Source: Prosopocoilus inquinatus
Lineage: Eukaryota > Arthropoda > Insecta > Coleoptera > Lucanidae
Reading direction: 5' to 3'
Assembly: GCA_036172665.1 (NCBI GenBank)
Contig: JAYKNF010000031.1
Span: forward strand, 124,001 to 188,000
DNA length: 64,000 nt
How positions within the stretch are numbered: the stretch's first letter is position 1; each line of letters opens with the position of its first letter. A program made the translations under genes and the position numbers. Of the stretch, positions 12,241 to 26,814 are shown piece after piece. A model generated the notes under the pieces. It was not told the DNA's origin, ran no database searches, and saw nothing but the letters and a program-made list of their open reading frames with translations.

Positions 12241-14639
12241 ACAACGCTAATGCGTGTTGTTTCGTTTAAAACTATTTCCAGCTTCAGCTGCGTCCGAGAA
12301 CTTCGTATCTCACTTCAGAGTTACTGGAGCCCATCCAAACGTCAAATAACATGATAGGTGAGTAAGGATCGATTAGATACATCACAGGAACAACGCTAAT
12401 GCGTGTTGTTTCATTTAAAACTATTTCCAGCTTCTGCTGCGTCCGATAATTTCGTATCTCACATCAGAGTTACTGGAGTCCATCCAAACGTCAAATAACA
12501 TGATAGATGAGTAAGGATCGATTAGATACATCACAGGAACAACGCTAATGCGTGTTGTTTCGTTTAAAACTATTTCCAGCTTCTGCTGCGTCCGAAAATT
12601 TCGTTTCTCACATCAGAGCTACTGGAGTCCATCGAAACGCCAAATAAGATGATAGATGAGTAAGGATCGATTAGATACAGCACAGGAACAACGCTAATAC
12701 GTGTTGTTTCGTTTAAAACTATTTCTAGCTCCTGCTGCGTCCAAAAACTTTGTATCTCACATCAGACTTACTGGAGTCCATCCAAACGTCAAATAACATG
12801 ATAGATGAGTAAGGATCGATTAGATACATCACAGGAACAACGCTAATGCGTGTTGTTTCGTTTAAAACTATTTCCAGCTTCAGCTGCGTCCGAGAACTTC
12901 GTATCTCACTTCAGAGTTACTGGAGCCCATCCAAACGTCAAATAACATGATAGGTGAGTAAGGATCGATTAGTTACATCACAGGAACAACGCTAATATGT
13001 GTTGTTTCGTTTAAAACTATTTCCAGCTGCTGCTGCGTCCGAAAATTTCGTATCTCACATTAGAGTTACTGGAGTCCATCGAAACGTCAAATAACATAGT
13101 AGCTAAGTAAGGATCTATTAGATACATCACAGGAACAACGCTAATACGTGCTTTTTCGTTCTAAACTATTTCCAGCTACTGCTGCGTCCAAAAACTTTGT
13201 ATCTCACATCAGACTTACTGGAGTCCATCCAAACGTCAAATAACATGTTAGATAAGTAAGGATTGTTTAGATACATCACAGGAACAACGCTAATGCGTGT
13301 TGTTTCGTTTAAAACTATTACCAGCTTCTGCTGCGTCCGAAAATTTCGTATCTCACATCAGAGATACTGGAGTCCATCCAAACGTCAAATAACATGATAG
13401 ATGAGTAAGGATCGATTAGATACATCACAGGAACAACGCTAATACGTGTTGTTTCGTTTAAAACTATTTCTAGCTCCTGCTGCGTCCAAAAACTTCGTAT
13501 ATCACATCAGAGTTACTAGAGTCCATCGAAACGTCAAATAACATGATAGATGAGTAAGGATCGATTAGATACATCACAGGCACAACGCTAATGCGTGTTG
13601 TTTCATTTAAAACTATTTCCAGCTTCTGCTGCGTCCGATAATTTCGTATCTCACATCAGAGTTACTGGAGTCCATCCAAACGTCAAATAACATGATAGAT
13701 GAGTAAGGATCGATTAGATACATCACAGGAACAACGCTAATGCGTGTTGTTTCGTTTAAAACTATTTCCAGCTTCTGCTGCGTCCGAAAACGTCGTATCT
13801 CACATCAGAGCTACTGGAGTCCATCGAAACGCCAAATAACATGATAGATGAGTAAGTATCGATTAGATACATCACAGGAACAACGCTAATGCGTGTTGTT
13901 TCATTTAAAACTATTTCCAGCTTCTGCTGCGTCCGATAATTTCGTATCTCACATCAGAGTTACTGGAGTCCATCCAAACGTCAAATAACATGATAGATGA
14001 GTAAGGATCGATTAGATACATCACAGGAACAACGCTAATGCGTGTTGTTTCGTTTAAAACTATTTCCAGCTTCTGCTGCGTCCGAAAATTTCGTTTCTCA
14101 CATTAGAGTTACTGGAGTCCATCGAAACGTCAAATAACATGATAGATGAGTAAGTATCGATTAGATACATCACAGGAACAACGCTAATGCGTGTTGTTTC
14201 GTTTAAAACTATTTCCAGCTTCAGCTGCGTCCGAGAACTTCGTATCTCACTTCAGAGTTACTGGAGCCCATCCAAACGTCAAATAACATGATAGGTGAGG
14301 AAGGATCGATTAGATACATCACAGGAACAACGCTAATGCGTGTTGTTTCATTTAAAACTATTTCCAGCTTCTGCTGCGTCCGATAATTTCGTATCTCACA
14401 TCAGAGTTACTGGAGTCCATCCAAACGTCAAATAACATGATAGATGAGTAAGGATCGATTAGATACATCACAGGAACAACGCTAATGCGTGTTGTTTCGT
14501 TTAAAACTATTTCCAGCTTCAGCTGCGTCCGAGAACTTCGTATCTCACTTCAGAGTTACTGGAGCCCATCCAAACGTCAAATAACATGATAGATGAGTAA
14601 GGATCGATTAGATACATCACAGGAACAACGCTAATACGT

Positions 14640-14641
14640 GT
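14640..14641. other. 3 bp deletion within a monomer (shared marker, copy 1)
   Basis: ACGTGTTGTTTCG is shortened to ACGTGTTTCG at offset about 38-41, inside the right arm of the dyad, giving a 146 bp monomer. The identical deletion at about 23,428 in the second 8.8 kb copy shows common descent of the two copies. Confidence 0.9.
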
Positions 14642-15493
14642 TTCGTTTAAAACAATTTCCAGCTTCAGCTGCGTCCGAGAACTTCGTATCTCACATCAAA
14701 GTTACTGGAGTCCATCGAAACGCCAAATAACATGTTAGATGAGTAAGGATCGATTAGATACATCACAGGAACAACGCTAATGCGTGTTGTTTCGTTTAAA
14801 ACTATTTCCAGCTTCTGCTGCGTCCGAAAACGTCGTATCTCACATCAGAGCTACTGGAGTCCATCGAAACGACAAATAACATGATAGATGAGTAAGGATT
14901 GATTAGATACAGCACAGGAACAACGCTAATACGTGTTGTTTCGTTTAAAACTATTTCCAGCTCCTGCTGCGTCCAAAAACGTCGTATCTCTCATCAGAGT
15001 TACTGGAGTCCGTCCAAACGTCAAATAATATGATAGATGAGTAAGGATCGATTAGTTACATCACAGGAACAACGCTAATATGTGTTGTTTCGTTTAAAAC
15101 TATTTCCAGCTGCTGCTGCGTCCGAAAATTTCGTATCTCACATTAGAGTTACTGGAGTCCATCGAAACGTCAAATAACATAGTAGCTAAGTAAGGATCGA
15201 TTAGATACATCACAGGAACAACGCTAATACGTGTTTTTTCGTTCTAAACTATTTCCAGCTACTGCTGCGTCCAAAAACTTTGTATCTCACATCAGAGTTA
15301 CTGGAGTCCATCCAAACGTCAAATAACATGATAGATGAGTAAGGATCGATTAGATACATCCCAGGAACAACGCTAATACGTGTTGTTTCGTTTAAAACTA
15401 TTTCCAGCTTCTGCTGCGTCCGAAAACTTCGTATCTCACATCAGAGTTACTGGAGTGCATCGAAACGTCAAATAACATGATAGATAAGTAAGG

Positions 15494-15791
15494 ATCGATT
15501 AGATACAGCACAGGAACAACGCTAATACGTGTTGTTTCGTTTAAAACTATTTCCAGCTCCTGCTGCGTCCAAAAACTTTGTATCTCACATCAGACTTACT
15601 GGAGTCCATCCAAACGTCAAATAACATGATAGATAAGTAAGGATCGATTAGATACAGCACAGGAACAACGCTAATACGTGTTGTTTCGTTTAAAACTATT
15701 TCCAGCTCCTGCTGCGTCCAAAAACTTTGTATCTCACATCAGACTTACTGGAGTCCATCCAAACGTCAAATAACATGATAGATGAGTAAGG
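15494..15791. repeat. Adjacent duplicated monomer (ACAGCACAGG / GACTTACTGG subtype)
   Basis: Two monomers of the same subtype lie next to each other at 15,494 and 15,643; the same pair is at 24,282-24,579 in copy 2. Family I has a single monomer at the equivalent place (2,683), so one monomer was duplicated before the 8.8 kb duplication. Confidence 0.8.
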
Positions 15792-18700
15792 ATCGATTAG
15801 ATACATCACAGGAACAACGCTAATGCGTGTTGTTTCGTTTAAAACTATTTCCAGCTTCTGCTGCGTCCGAAAATTTCGTTTCTCACATTAGAGTTACTGG
15901 AGTCCATCGAAACGTCAAATAACATGATAGATGAGTAAGTATCGATTAGATACATCACAGGAACAACGCTAATGCGTGTTGTTTCGTTTAAAACTATTTC
16001 CAGCTCCTGCTGCGTCCAAAAACTTTGTATCTCACATCAGACTTACTGGAGTCCATCCAAACGTCAAATAACATGATAGATGAGTAAGGATCGATTAGAT
16101 ACATCACAGGAACAACGCTAATGCGTGTTGTTTCGTTTAAAACTATTTCCAGCTTCTGCTGCGTCCGATAATTTCGTATCTCACATCAGAGTTACTGGAG
16201 TCCATCCAAACGTCAAATAACATGATAGATGAGTAAGGATCCATTAGATACATCACAGGAACAACGCTAATGCGTGTTGTTTCGTTTAAAACTATTTCCA
16301 GCTTCAGCTGCGTCCGAGAACTTCGTATCTCACTTCAGAGTTACTGGAGCCCATCCAAACGTCAAATAACATGATAGATGAGTAAGGATCGATTAGATAC
16401 ATCACAGGAACAACGCTAGTACGTGTTGTTTCGTTTAAAACTATTTCCAGCTTCAGCTGCGTCCGAGAACTTCGTATCTCACATCAAAGTTACTGGAGTC
16501 CATCGAAACGCCAAATAACATGTTAGATGAGTAAGGATCGATTAGATACATCACAGGAACAACGCTAATGCGTGTTGTTTCGTTTAAAACTATTTCCAGC
16601 TTCTGCTGCGTCCGAAAACGTCGTATCTCACATCAGAGCTACTGGAGTCCATCGAAACGACAAATAACATGATAGATGAGTAAGGATTGATTAGATACAG
16701 CACAGGAACAACGCTAATACGTGTTGTTTCGTTTAAAACTATTTCCAGCTCCTGCTGCGTCCAAAAACGTCGTATCTCTCATCAGAGTTACTGGAGTCCG
16801 TCCAAACGTCAAATAACATGATAGATGAGTAAGGATCGATTAGGTACATCACAGGAACAACGCTAATATGTGTTGTTTCGTTTAAAACTATTTCCAGCTG
16901 CTGCTGCGTCCGAAAATTTCGTATCTCACATTAGAGTTACTGGAGTCCATCGAAACGTCAAATAACATAGTAGCTAAGTAAGGATCGATTAGATACATCA
17001 CAGGAACAACGCTAATACGTGTTTTTTCGTTCTAAACTATTTCCAGCTACTGCTGCGTCCAAAAACTTTGTATCTCACATCAGAGTTACTGGAGTCCATC
17101 CGAACGTCAAATAACATGATAGATGAGTAAGGATCGATTAGATACATCCCAGGAACAACGCTAATACGTGTTGTTTCGTTTAAAACTATTTCCAGCTTCT
17201 GCTGCGTCCGAAAACTTCGTATCTCACATCAGAGTTACTGGAGTGCATCGAAACGTCAAATAACATGATAGATAAGTAAGGATCGATTAGATACAGCACA
17301 GGAACAACGCTAATACGTGTTGTTTCGTTTAAAACTATTTCCAGCTTCTGCTGCGTCCGAAAACGTCGTATCTCACATCAGAGCTACTGGAGTCCATCGA
17401 AACACCAAATAAGATGATAGATGAGTAAGGATCGATTAGATACAGCACAGGAACAACGCTAATACGTGTTGTTTCGTTTAAAACTATTTCTAACTCCTGC
17501 TGCGTCCAAAAACTTTGTATCTCACATCAGACTTACTGGAGTCCATCCAAACGTCAAATAACATGATAGATGAGTAAGGATCGATTAGATACATCCCAGG
17601 AACAACGCTAATACGTGTTGTTTCGTTTAAAACTATTTCCAGCTTCTGCTGCGTCCGAAAATTTCGTTTCTCACATTAGAGTTACTGGAGTCCATCGAAA
17701 CGTCAAATAACATGATAGATGAGTAAGTATCGATTAGATACATCACAGGAACAACGCTAATGCGTGTTGTTTCGTTTAAAACTATTTCCAGCTTCTGCTG
17801 CGTCCGAAAACGTCGTATCTCACATCAGAGCTACTGGAGTCCATCGAAACGCCAAATAACATGATAGATGAGTAAGGATCGATTAGATACATCACAGGAA
17901 CAACGCTAATGCGTGTTGTTTCGTTTAAAACTATTTCCAGCTTCTGCTGCGTCCGAAAATTTCGTTTCTCATATTAGAGTTACTGGAGTCCATCGAAACG
18001 CCAAATAACATGATAGATGAGTAAGTATCGATTAGATACATCACAGGAACAACGCTAATGCGTGTTGTTTCGTTTAAAACTATTTCCAGCTTCAGCTGCG
18101 TCCGAGAACTTCGTATCTCACTTCAGAGTTACTGGAGCCCATCCAAACGTCAAATAACATGATAGGTGAGTAAGGATCGATTAGATACATCACAGGAACA
18201 ACGCTAATACGTGTTGTTTCGTTTAAAACTATTTCCAGCTCCTGCTGCGTCCAAAAACTTTGTATCTCACATCAGACTTACTGGAGTCCATCCAAACGTC
18301 AAATAACATGTTAGATAAGTAAGGATTGTTTAGATACATCACAGGAACAACGCTAATGCGTGTTGTTTCGTTTAAAACTATTACCAGCTTCTGCTGCGTC
18401 CGAAAATTTCGTATCTCACATCAGAGATACTGGAGTCCATCCAAACGTCAAATAACATGATAGATGAGTAAGGATCGATTAGATACATCACAGGAACAAC
18501 GCTAATACGTGTTGTTTCGTTTAAAACTATTTCTAGCTTCTGCTGCGTCCAAAAACTTCGTATATCACATCAGAGTTACTAGAGTCCATCGAAACGTCAA
18601 ATAACATGATAGATGAGTAAGGATCGATTAGATACATCACAGGCACAACGCTAATGCGTGTTGTTTCATTTAAAACTATTTCCAGCTTCTGCTGCGTCCG

Positions 18701-21700
18701 ATAATTTCGTATCTCACATCAGAGTTACTGGAGTCCATCCAAACGTCAAATAACATGATAGATGAGTAAGGATCGATTAGATACATCACAGGAACAACGC
18801 TAATGCGTGTTGTTTCGTTTAAAACTATTTCCAGCTTCTACTGCGTCCGAAAACGTCGTATCTCACATCAGAGCTACTGGAGTCCATCGAAACGCCAAAT
18901 AACATGATAGATGAGTAAGTATCGATTAGATACATCACAGGAACAACGCTAATGCGTGTTGTTTCATTTAAAACTATTTCCAGCTTCTGCTGCGTCCGAT
19001 AATTTCGTATCTCACATCAGAGTTACTGGAGTCCATCCAAACGTCAAATAACATGATAGATGAGTAAGGATCGATTAGATACATCACAGGAACAACGCTA
19101 ATGCGTGTTGTTTCGTTTAAAACTATTTCCAGCTTCTGCTGCGTCCGAAAATTTCGTTTCTCACATTAGAGTTACTGGAGTCCATCGAAACGTCAAATAA
19201 CATGATAGATGAGTAAGTATCGATTAGATACATCACAGGAACAACGCTAATGCGTGTTGTTTCGTTTAAAACTATTTCCAGCTTCAGCTGCGTCCGAGAA
19301 CTTCGTATCTCACTTCAGAGTTACTGGAGCCCATCCAAACGTCAAATAACATGATAGGTGAGTAAGGATCGATTAGATACATCACAGGAACAACGCTAAT
19401 GCGTGTTGTTTCGTTTAAAACTATTTCCAGCTTCAGCTGCGTCCGAGAACTTCGTATCTCACTTCAGAGTTACTGGAGCCCATCCAAACGTCAAATAACA
19501 TGATAGGTGAGTAAGGATCGATTAGATACATCACAGGAACAACGCTAATAGGTGTTGTTTCGTTTAAAACTATTTCCAGCTCCTGCTGCGTCCAAAAACT
19601 TTGTATCTCACATCAGACTTACTGGAGTCCATCCAAACGTCAAATAACATGTTAGATAAGTAAGGATTGTTTAGATACATCACAGGAACAACGCTAATGC
19701 GTGTTGTTTCGTTTAAAACTATTACCAGCTTCTGCTGCGTCCGAAAATTTTGTATCTCACATCAGAGATACTGGAGTCCATCCAAACGTCAAATAACATG
19801 ATAGATGAGTAAGGATCGATTAGATACATCACAGGAACAACGCTAATACGTGTTGTTTCGTTTAAAACTATTTCTAGCTCCTGCTGCGTCCAAAAACTTC
19901 GTATATCACATCAGAGTTACTAGAGTCCATCGAAACGTCAAATAACATGATAGATGAGTAAGGATCGATTAGATACAGCACAGGAACAACGCTAATACGT
20001 GTTGTTTCGTTTAAAACTATTTCCAGCTCCTGCTGCGTCCAAAAACTTTGTATCTCACATCAGAGTTACTGGAGTCCATCCAAACGTCAAATAACATGAT
20101 AGATGAGTAAGGATCGATTAGATACATCCCAGGAACAACGCTAATACGTGTTGTTTCGTTTAAAACTATTTCCAGCTTCTGCTGCGTCCGAAAATTTCGT
20201 TTCTCACATTAGAGTTACTGGAGTCCATCGAAACGTCAAATAACATGATAGATGAGTAAGTATCGATTAGATACATCACAGGAACAACGCTAATGCGTGT
20301 TGTTTCGTTTAAAACTATTTCCAGCTTCTGCTGCGTCCGAAAACGTCGTATCTCACATCAGAGCTACTGGAGTCCATCGAAACGCCAAATAAGATGATAG
20401 ATGAGTAAGGATCGATTAGATACAGCACAGGAACAACGCTAATACGTGTTGTTTCGTTTAAAACTATTTCTAGCTCCTGCTGCGTCCAAAAACTTTGTAT
20501 CTCACATCAGACTTACTGGAGTCCATCCAAACGTCAAATAACATGATAGATGAGTAAGGATCGATTAGATACATCACAGGAACAACGCTAATGCGTGTTG
20601 TTTCGTTTAAAACTATTTCCAGCTTCTGCTGCGTCCGAAAATTTCGTTTCTCATATTAGAGTTACTGGAGTCCATCGAAACGCCAAATAACATGATAGAT
20701 GAGTAAGTATCGATTAGATACATCACAGGAACAACGCTAATGCGTGTTGTTTCGTTTAAAACTATTTCCAGCTTCAGCTGCGTCCGAGAACTTCGTATCT
20801 CACTTCAGAGTTACTGGAGCCCATCCAATCGTCAAATAACATGATAGGTGAGTAAGGATCGATTAGATACATCACAGGAACAACGCTAATACGTGTTGTT
20901 TCGTTTAAAACTATTTCCAGCTCCTGCTGCGTCCAAAAACTTTGTATCTCACATCAGACTTACTGGAGTCCATCCAAACGTCAAATAACATGTTAGATAA
21001 GTAAGGATTGTTTAGATACATCACAGGAACAACGCTAATGCGTGTTGTTTCGTTTAAAACTATTTCCAGCTTCAGCTGCGTCCGAGAACTTCGTATCTCA
21101 CTTCAGAGTTACTGGAGCCCATCCAAACGTCAAATAACATGATAGGTGAGTAAGGATCGATTAGATACATCACAGGAACAACGCTAATGCGTGTTGTTTC
21201 ATTTAAAACTATTTCCAGCTTCTGCTGCGTCCGATAATTTCGTATCTCACATCAGAGTTACTGGAGTCCATCCAAACGTCAAATAACATGATAGATGAGT
21301 AAGGATCGATTAGATACATCACAGGAACAACGCTAATGCGTGTTGTTTCGTTTAAAACTATTTCCAGCTTCTGCTGCGTCCGAAAATTTCGTTTCTCACA
21401 TCAGAGCTACTGGAGTCCATCGAAACGCCAAATAAGATGATAGATGAGTAAGGATCGATTAGATACAGCACAGGAACAACGCTAATACGTGTTGTTTCGT
21501 TTAAAACTATTTCTAGCTCCTGCTGCGTCCAAAAACTTTGTATCTCACATCAGACTTACTGGAGTCCATCCAAACGTCAAATAACATGATAGATGAGTAA
21601 GGATCGATTAGATACATCACAGGAACAACGCTAATGCGTGTTGTTTCGTTTAAAACTATTTCCAGCTTCAGCTGCGTCCGAGAACTTCGTATCTCACTTC

Positions 21701-23427
21701 AGAGTTACTGGAGCCCATCCAAACGTCAAATAACATGATAGGTGAGTAAGGATCGATTAGTTACATCACAGGAACAACGCTAATATGTGTTGTTTCGTTT
21801 AAAACTATTTCCAGCTGCTGCTGCGTCCGAAAATTTCGTATCTCACATTAGAGTTACTGGAGTCCATCGAAACGTCAAATAACATAGTAGCTAAGTAAGG
21901 ATCGATTAGATACATCACAGGAACAACGCTAATACGTGCTTTTTCGTTCTAAACTATTTCCAGCTACTGCTGCGTCCAAAAACTTTGTATCTCACATCAG
22001 ACTTACTGGAGTCCATCCAAACGTCAAATAACATGTTAGATAAGTAAGGATTGTTTAGATACATCACAGGAACAACGCTAATGCGTGTTGTTTCGTTTAA
22101 AACTATTACCAGCTTCTGCTGCGTCCGAAAATTTCGTATCTCACATCAGAGATACTGGAGTCCATCCAAACGTCAAATAACATGATAGATGAGTAAGGAT
22201 CGATTAGATACATCACAGGAACAACGCTAATACGTGTTGTTTCGTTTAAAACTATTTCTAGCTCCTGCTGCGTCCAAAAACTTCGTATATCACATCAGAG
22301 TTACTAGAGTCCATCGAAACGTCAAATAACATGATAGATGAGTAAGGATCGATTAGATACATCACAGGCACAACGCTAATGCGTGTTGTTTCATTTAAAA
22401 CTATTTCCAGCTTCTGCTGCGTCCGATAATTTCGTATCTCACATCAGAGTTACTGGAGTCCATCCAAACGTCAAATAACATGATAGATGAGTAAGGATCG
22501 ATTAGATACATCACAGGAACAACGCTAATGCGTGTTGTTTCGTTTAAAACTATTTCCAGCTTCTGCTGCGTCCGAAAACGTCGTATCTCACATCAGAGCT
22601 ACTGGAGTCCATCGAAACGCCAAATAACATGATAGATGAGTAAGTATCGATTAGATACATCACAGGAACAACGCTAATGCGTGTTGTTTCATTTAAAACT
22701 ATTTCCAGCTTCTGCTGCGTCCGATAATTTCGTATCTCACATCAGAGTTACTGGAGTCCATCCAAACGTCAAATAACATGATAGATGAGTAAGGATCGAT
22801 TAGATACATCACAGGAACAACGCTAATGCGTGTTGTTTCGTTTAAAACTATTTCCAGCTTCTGCTGCGTCCGAAAATTTCGTTTCTCACATTAGAGTTAC
22901 TGGAGTCCATCGAAACGTCAAATAACATGATAGATGAGTAAGTATCGATTAGATACATCACAGGAACAACGCTAATGCGTGTTGTTTCGTTTAAAACTAT
23001 TTCCAGCTTCAGCTGCGTCCGAGAACTTCGTATCTCACTTCAGAGTTACTGGAGCCCATCCAAACGTCAAATAACATGATAGGTGAGTAAGGATCGATTA
23101 GATACATCACAGGAACAACGCTAATGCGTGTTGTTTCATTTAAAACTATTTCCAGCTTCTGCTGCGTCCGATAATTTCGTATCTCACATCAGAGTTACTG
23201 GAGTCCATCCAAACGTCAAATAACATGATAGATGAGTAAGGATCGATTAGATACATCACAGGAACAACGCTAATGCGTGTTGTTTCGTTTAAAACTATTT
23301 CCAGCTTCAGCTGCGTCCGAGAACTTCGTATCTCACTTCAGAGTTACTGGAGCCCATCCAAACGTCAAATAACATGATAGATGAGTAAGGATCGATTAGA
23401 TACATCACAGGAACAACGCTAATACGT

Positions 23428-23429
23428 GT
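23428..23429. other. 3 bp deletion within a monomer (shared marker, copy 2)
   Basis: The same ACGTGTTTCG junction as at 14,640, exactly 8,788 bp away and in the same neighbouring monomer order. Confidence 0.9.
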
Positions 23430-26400
23430 TTCGTTTAAAACAATTTCCAGCTTCAGCTGCGTCCGAGAACTTCGTATCTCACATCAAAGTTACTGGAGTC
23501 CATCGAAACGCCAAATAACATGTTAGATGAGTAAGGATCGATTAGATACATCACAGGAACAACGCTAATGCGTGTTGTTTCGTTTAAAACTATTTCCAGC
23601 TTCTGCTGCGTCCGAAAACGTCGTATCTCACATCAGAGCTACTGGAGTCCATCGAAACGACAAATAACATGATAGATGAGTAAGGATTGATTAGATACAG
23701 CACAGGAACAACGCTAATACGTGTTGTTTCGTTTAAAACTATTTCCAGCTCCTGCTGCGTCCAAAAACGTCGTATCTCTCATCAGAGTTACTGGAGTCCG
23801 TCCAAACGTCAAATAACATGATAGATGAGTAAGGATCGATTAGTTACATCACAGGAACAACGCTAATATGTGTTGTTTCGTTTAAAACTATTTCCAGCTG
23901 CTGCTGCGTCCGAAAATTTCGTATCTCACATTAGAGTTACTGGAGTCCATCGAAACGTCAAATAACATAGTAGCTAAGTAAGGATCGATTAGATACATCA
24001 CAGGAACAACGCTAATACGTGTTTTTTCGTTCTAAACTATTTCCAGCTACTGCTGCGTCCAAAAACTTTGTATCTCACATCAGAGTTACTGGAGTCCATC
24101 CAAACGTCAAATAACATGATAGATGAGTAAGGATCGATTAGATACATCCCAGGAACAACGCTAATACGTGTTGTTTCGTTTAAAACTATTTCCAGCTTCT
24201 GCTGCGTCCGAAAACTTCGTATCTCACATCAGAGTTACTGGAGTGCATCGAAACGTCAAATAACATGATAGATAAGTAAGGATCGATTAGATACAGCACA
24301 GGAACAACGCTAATACGTGTTGTTTCGTTTAAAACTATTTCCAGCTCCTGCTGCGTCCAAAAACTTTGTATCTCACATCAGACTTACTGGAGTCCATCCA
24401 AACGTCAAATAACATGATAGATAAGTAAGGATCGATTAGATACAGCACAGGAACAACGCTAATACGTGTTGTTTCGTTTAAAACTATTTCCAGCTCCTGC
24501 TGCGTCCAAAAACTTTGTATCTCACATCAGACTTACTGGAGTCCATCCAAACGTCAAATAACATGATAGATGAGTAAGGATCGATTAGATACATCACAGG
24601 AACAACGCTAATGCGTGTTGTTTCGTTTAAAACTATTTCCAGCTTCTGCTGCGTCCGAAAATTTCGTTTCTCACATTAGAGTTACTGGAGTCCATCGAAA
24701 CGTCAAATAACATGATAGATGAGTAAGTATCGATTAGATACATCACAGGAACAACGCTAATGCGTGTTGTTTCGTTTAAAACTATTTCCAGCTCCTGCTG
24801 CGTCCAAAAACTTTGTATCTCACATCAGACTTACTGGAGTCCATCCAAACGTCAAATAACATGATAGATGAGTAAGGATCGATTAGATACATCACAGGAA
24901 CAACGCTAATGCGTGTTGTTTCGTTTAAAACTATTTCCAGCTTCTGCTGCGTCCGATAATTTCGTATCTCACATCAGAGTTACTGGAGTCCATCCAAACG
25001 TCAAATAACATGATAGATGAGTAAGGATCCATTAGATACATCACAGGAACAACGCTAATGCGTGTTGTTTCGTTTAAAACTATTTCCAGCTTCAGCTGCG
25101 TCCGAGAACTTCGTATCTCACTTCAGAGTTACTGGAGCCCATCCAAACGTCAAATAACATGATAGATGAGTAAGGATCGATTAGATACATCACAGGAACA
25201 ACGCTAGTACGTGTTGTTTCGTTTAAAACTATTTCCAGCTTCAGCTGCGTCCGAGAACTTCGTATCTCACATCAAAGTTACTGGAGTCCATCGAAACGCC
25301 AAATAACATGTTAGATGAGTAAGGATCGATTAGATACATCACAGGAACAACGCTAATGCGTGTTGTTTCGTTTAAAACTATTTCCAGCTTCTGCTGCGTC
25401 CGAAAACGTCGTATCTCACATCAGAGCTACTGGAGTCCATCGAAACGACAAATAACATGATAGATGAGTAAGGATTGATTAGATACAGCACAGGAACAAC
25501 GCTAATACGTGTTGTTTCGTTTAAAACTATTTCCAGCTCCTGCTGCGTCCAAAAACGTCGTATCTCTCATCAGAGTTACTGGAGTCCGTCCAAACGTCAA
25601 ATAACATGATAGATGAGTAAGGATCGATTAGTTACATCACAGGAACAACGCTAATATGTGTTGTTTCGTTTAAAACTATTTCCAGCTGCTGCTGCGTCCG
25701 AAAATTTCGTATCTCACATTAGAGTTACTGGAGTCCATCGAAACGTCAAATAACATAGTAGCTAAGTAAGGATCGATTAGATACATCACAGGAACAACGC
25801 TAATACGTGTTTTTTCGTTCTAAACTATTTCCAGCTACTGCTGCGTCCAAAAACTTTGTATCTCACATCAGAGTTACTGGAGTCCATCCGAACGTCAAAT
25901 AACATGATAGATGAGTAAGGATCGATTAGATACATCCCAGGAACAACGCTAATACGTGTTGTTTCGTTTAAAACTATTTCCAGCTTCTGCTGCGTCCGAA
26001 AACTTCGTATCTCACATCAGAGTTACTGGAGTGCATCGAATCGTCAAATAACATGATAGATAAGTAAGGATCGATTAGATACAGCACAGGAACAACGCTA
26101 ATACGTGTTGTTTCGTTTAAAACTATTTCCAGCTTCTGCTGCGTCCGAAAACGTCGTATCTCACATCAGAGCTACTGGAGTCCATCGAAACACCAAATAA
26201 GATGATAGATGAGTAAGGATCGATTAGATACAGCACAGGAACAACGCTAATACGTGTTGTTTCGTTTAAAACTATTTCTAACTCCTGCTGCGTCCAAAAA
26301 CTTTGTATCTCACATCAGACTTACTGGAGTCCATCCAAACGTCAAATAACATGATAGATGAGTAAGGATCGATTAGATACATCCCAGGAACAACGCTAAT

Positions 26401-26665
26401 ACGTGTTGTTTCGTTTAAAACTATTTCCAGCTTCTGCTGCGTCCGAAAATTTCGTTTCTCACATTAGAGTTACTGGAGTCCATCGAAACGTCAAATAACA
26501 TGATAGATGAGTAAGTATCGATTAGATACATCACAGGAACAACGCTAATGCGTGTTGTTTCGTTTAAAACTATTTCCAGCTTCTGCTGCGTCCGAAAACG
26601 TCGTATCTCACATCAGAGCTACTGGAGTCCATCGAAACGCCAAATAAGATGATAGATGAGTAAGG

Positions 26666-26814
26666 ATCGATTAGATACAGCACAGGAACAACGCTAATAC
26701 GTGTTGTTTCGTTTAAAACTATTTCTAGCTCCTGCTGCGTCCAAAAACTTTGTATCTCACATCAGACTTACTGGAGTCCATCCAAACGTCAAATAACATG
26801 ATAGATGAGTAAGG
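26666..26814. repeat. Extra monomer in HOR family II copy 2
   Basis: An ACAGCACAGG / TTCTAGCTCC / GACTTACTGG monomer is present here, between an AAATAAGATG-ending monomer and the TTCTCATATTAG monomer. In copy 1 the corresponding join at 17,878 goes directly from an AAATAACATG-ending monomer to the TTCTCATATTAG type. The same three-monomer order as in copy 2 also occurs at 20,263-20,709, so loss from copy 1 is slightly more likely than gain in copy 2. Confidence 0.75.

Larger units (their letters stand above)
12241..21028. repeat. HOR family II, 59-monomer-scale unit (8,788 bp spacing), copy 1
   Basis: From about 12,240 the monomer order is repeated 8,788 bp downstream (59 monomers minus 3 bp). 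Linked markers: the GGCACAACG monomer at 13,560 and 22,348; a 3 bp deletion giving ACGTGTTTCG at about 14,640 and 23,428; GGATCCATT at about 16,237 and 25,025; GCTAGTACG at about 16,417 and 25,205; AACACCAAATAAGATG near 17,401 and 26,189; and AATAGGTG near 19,548 and 28,485. The last pair is 8,937 bp apart because copy 2 has one extra monomer from about 26,666. Copy 1 lacks that monomer. The monomer subtypes are those of family I, so family II is probably a rearranged derivative. Confidence 0.87.
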
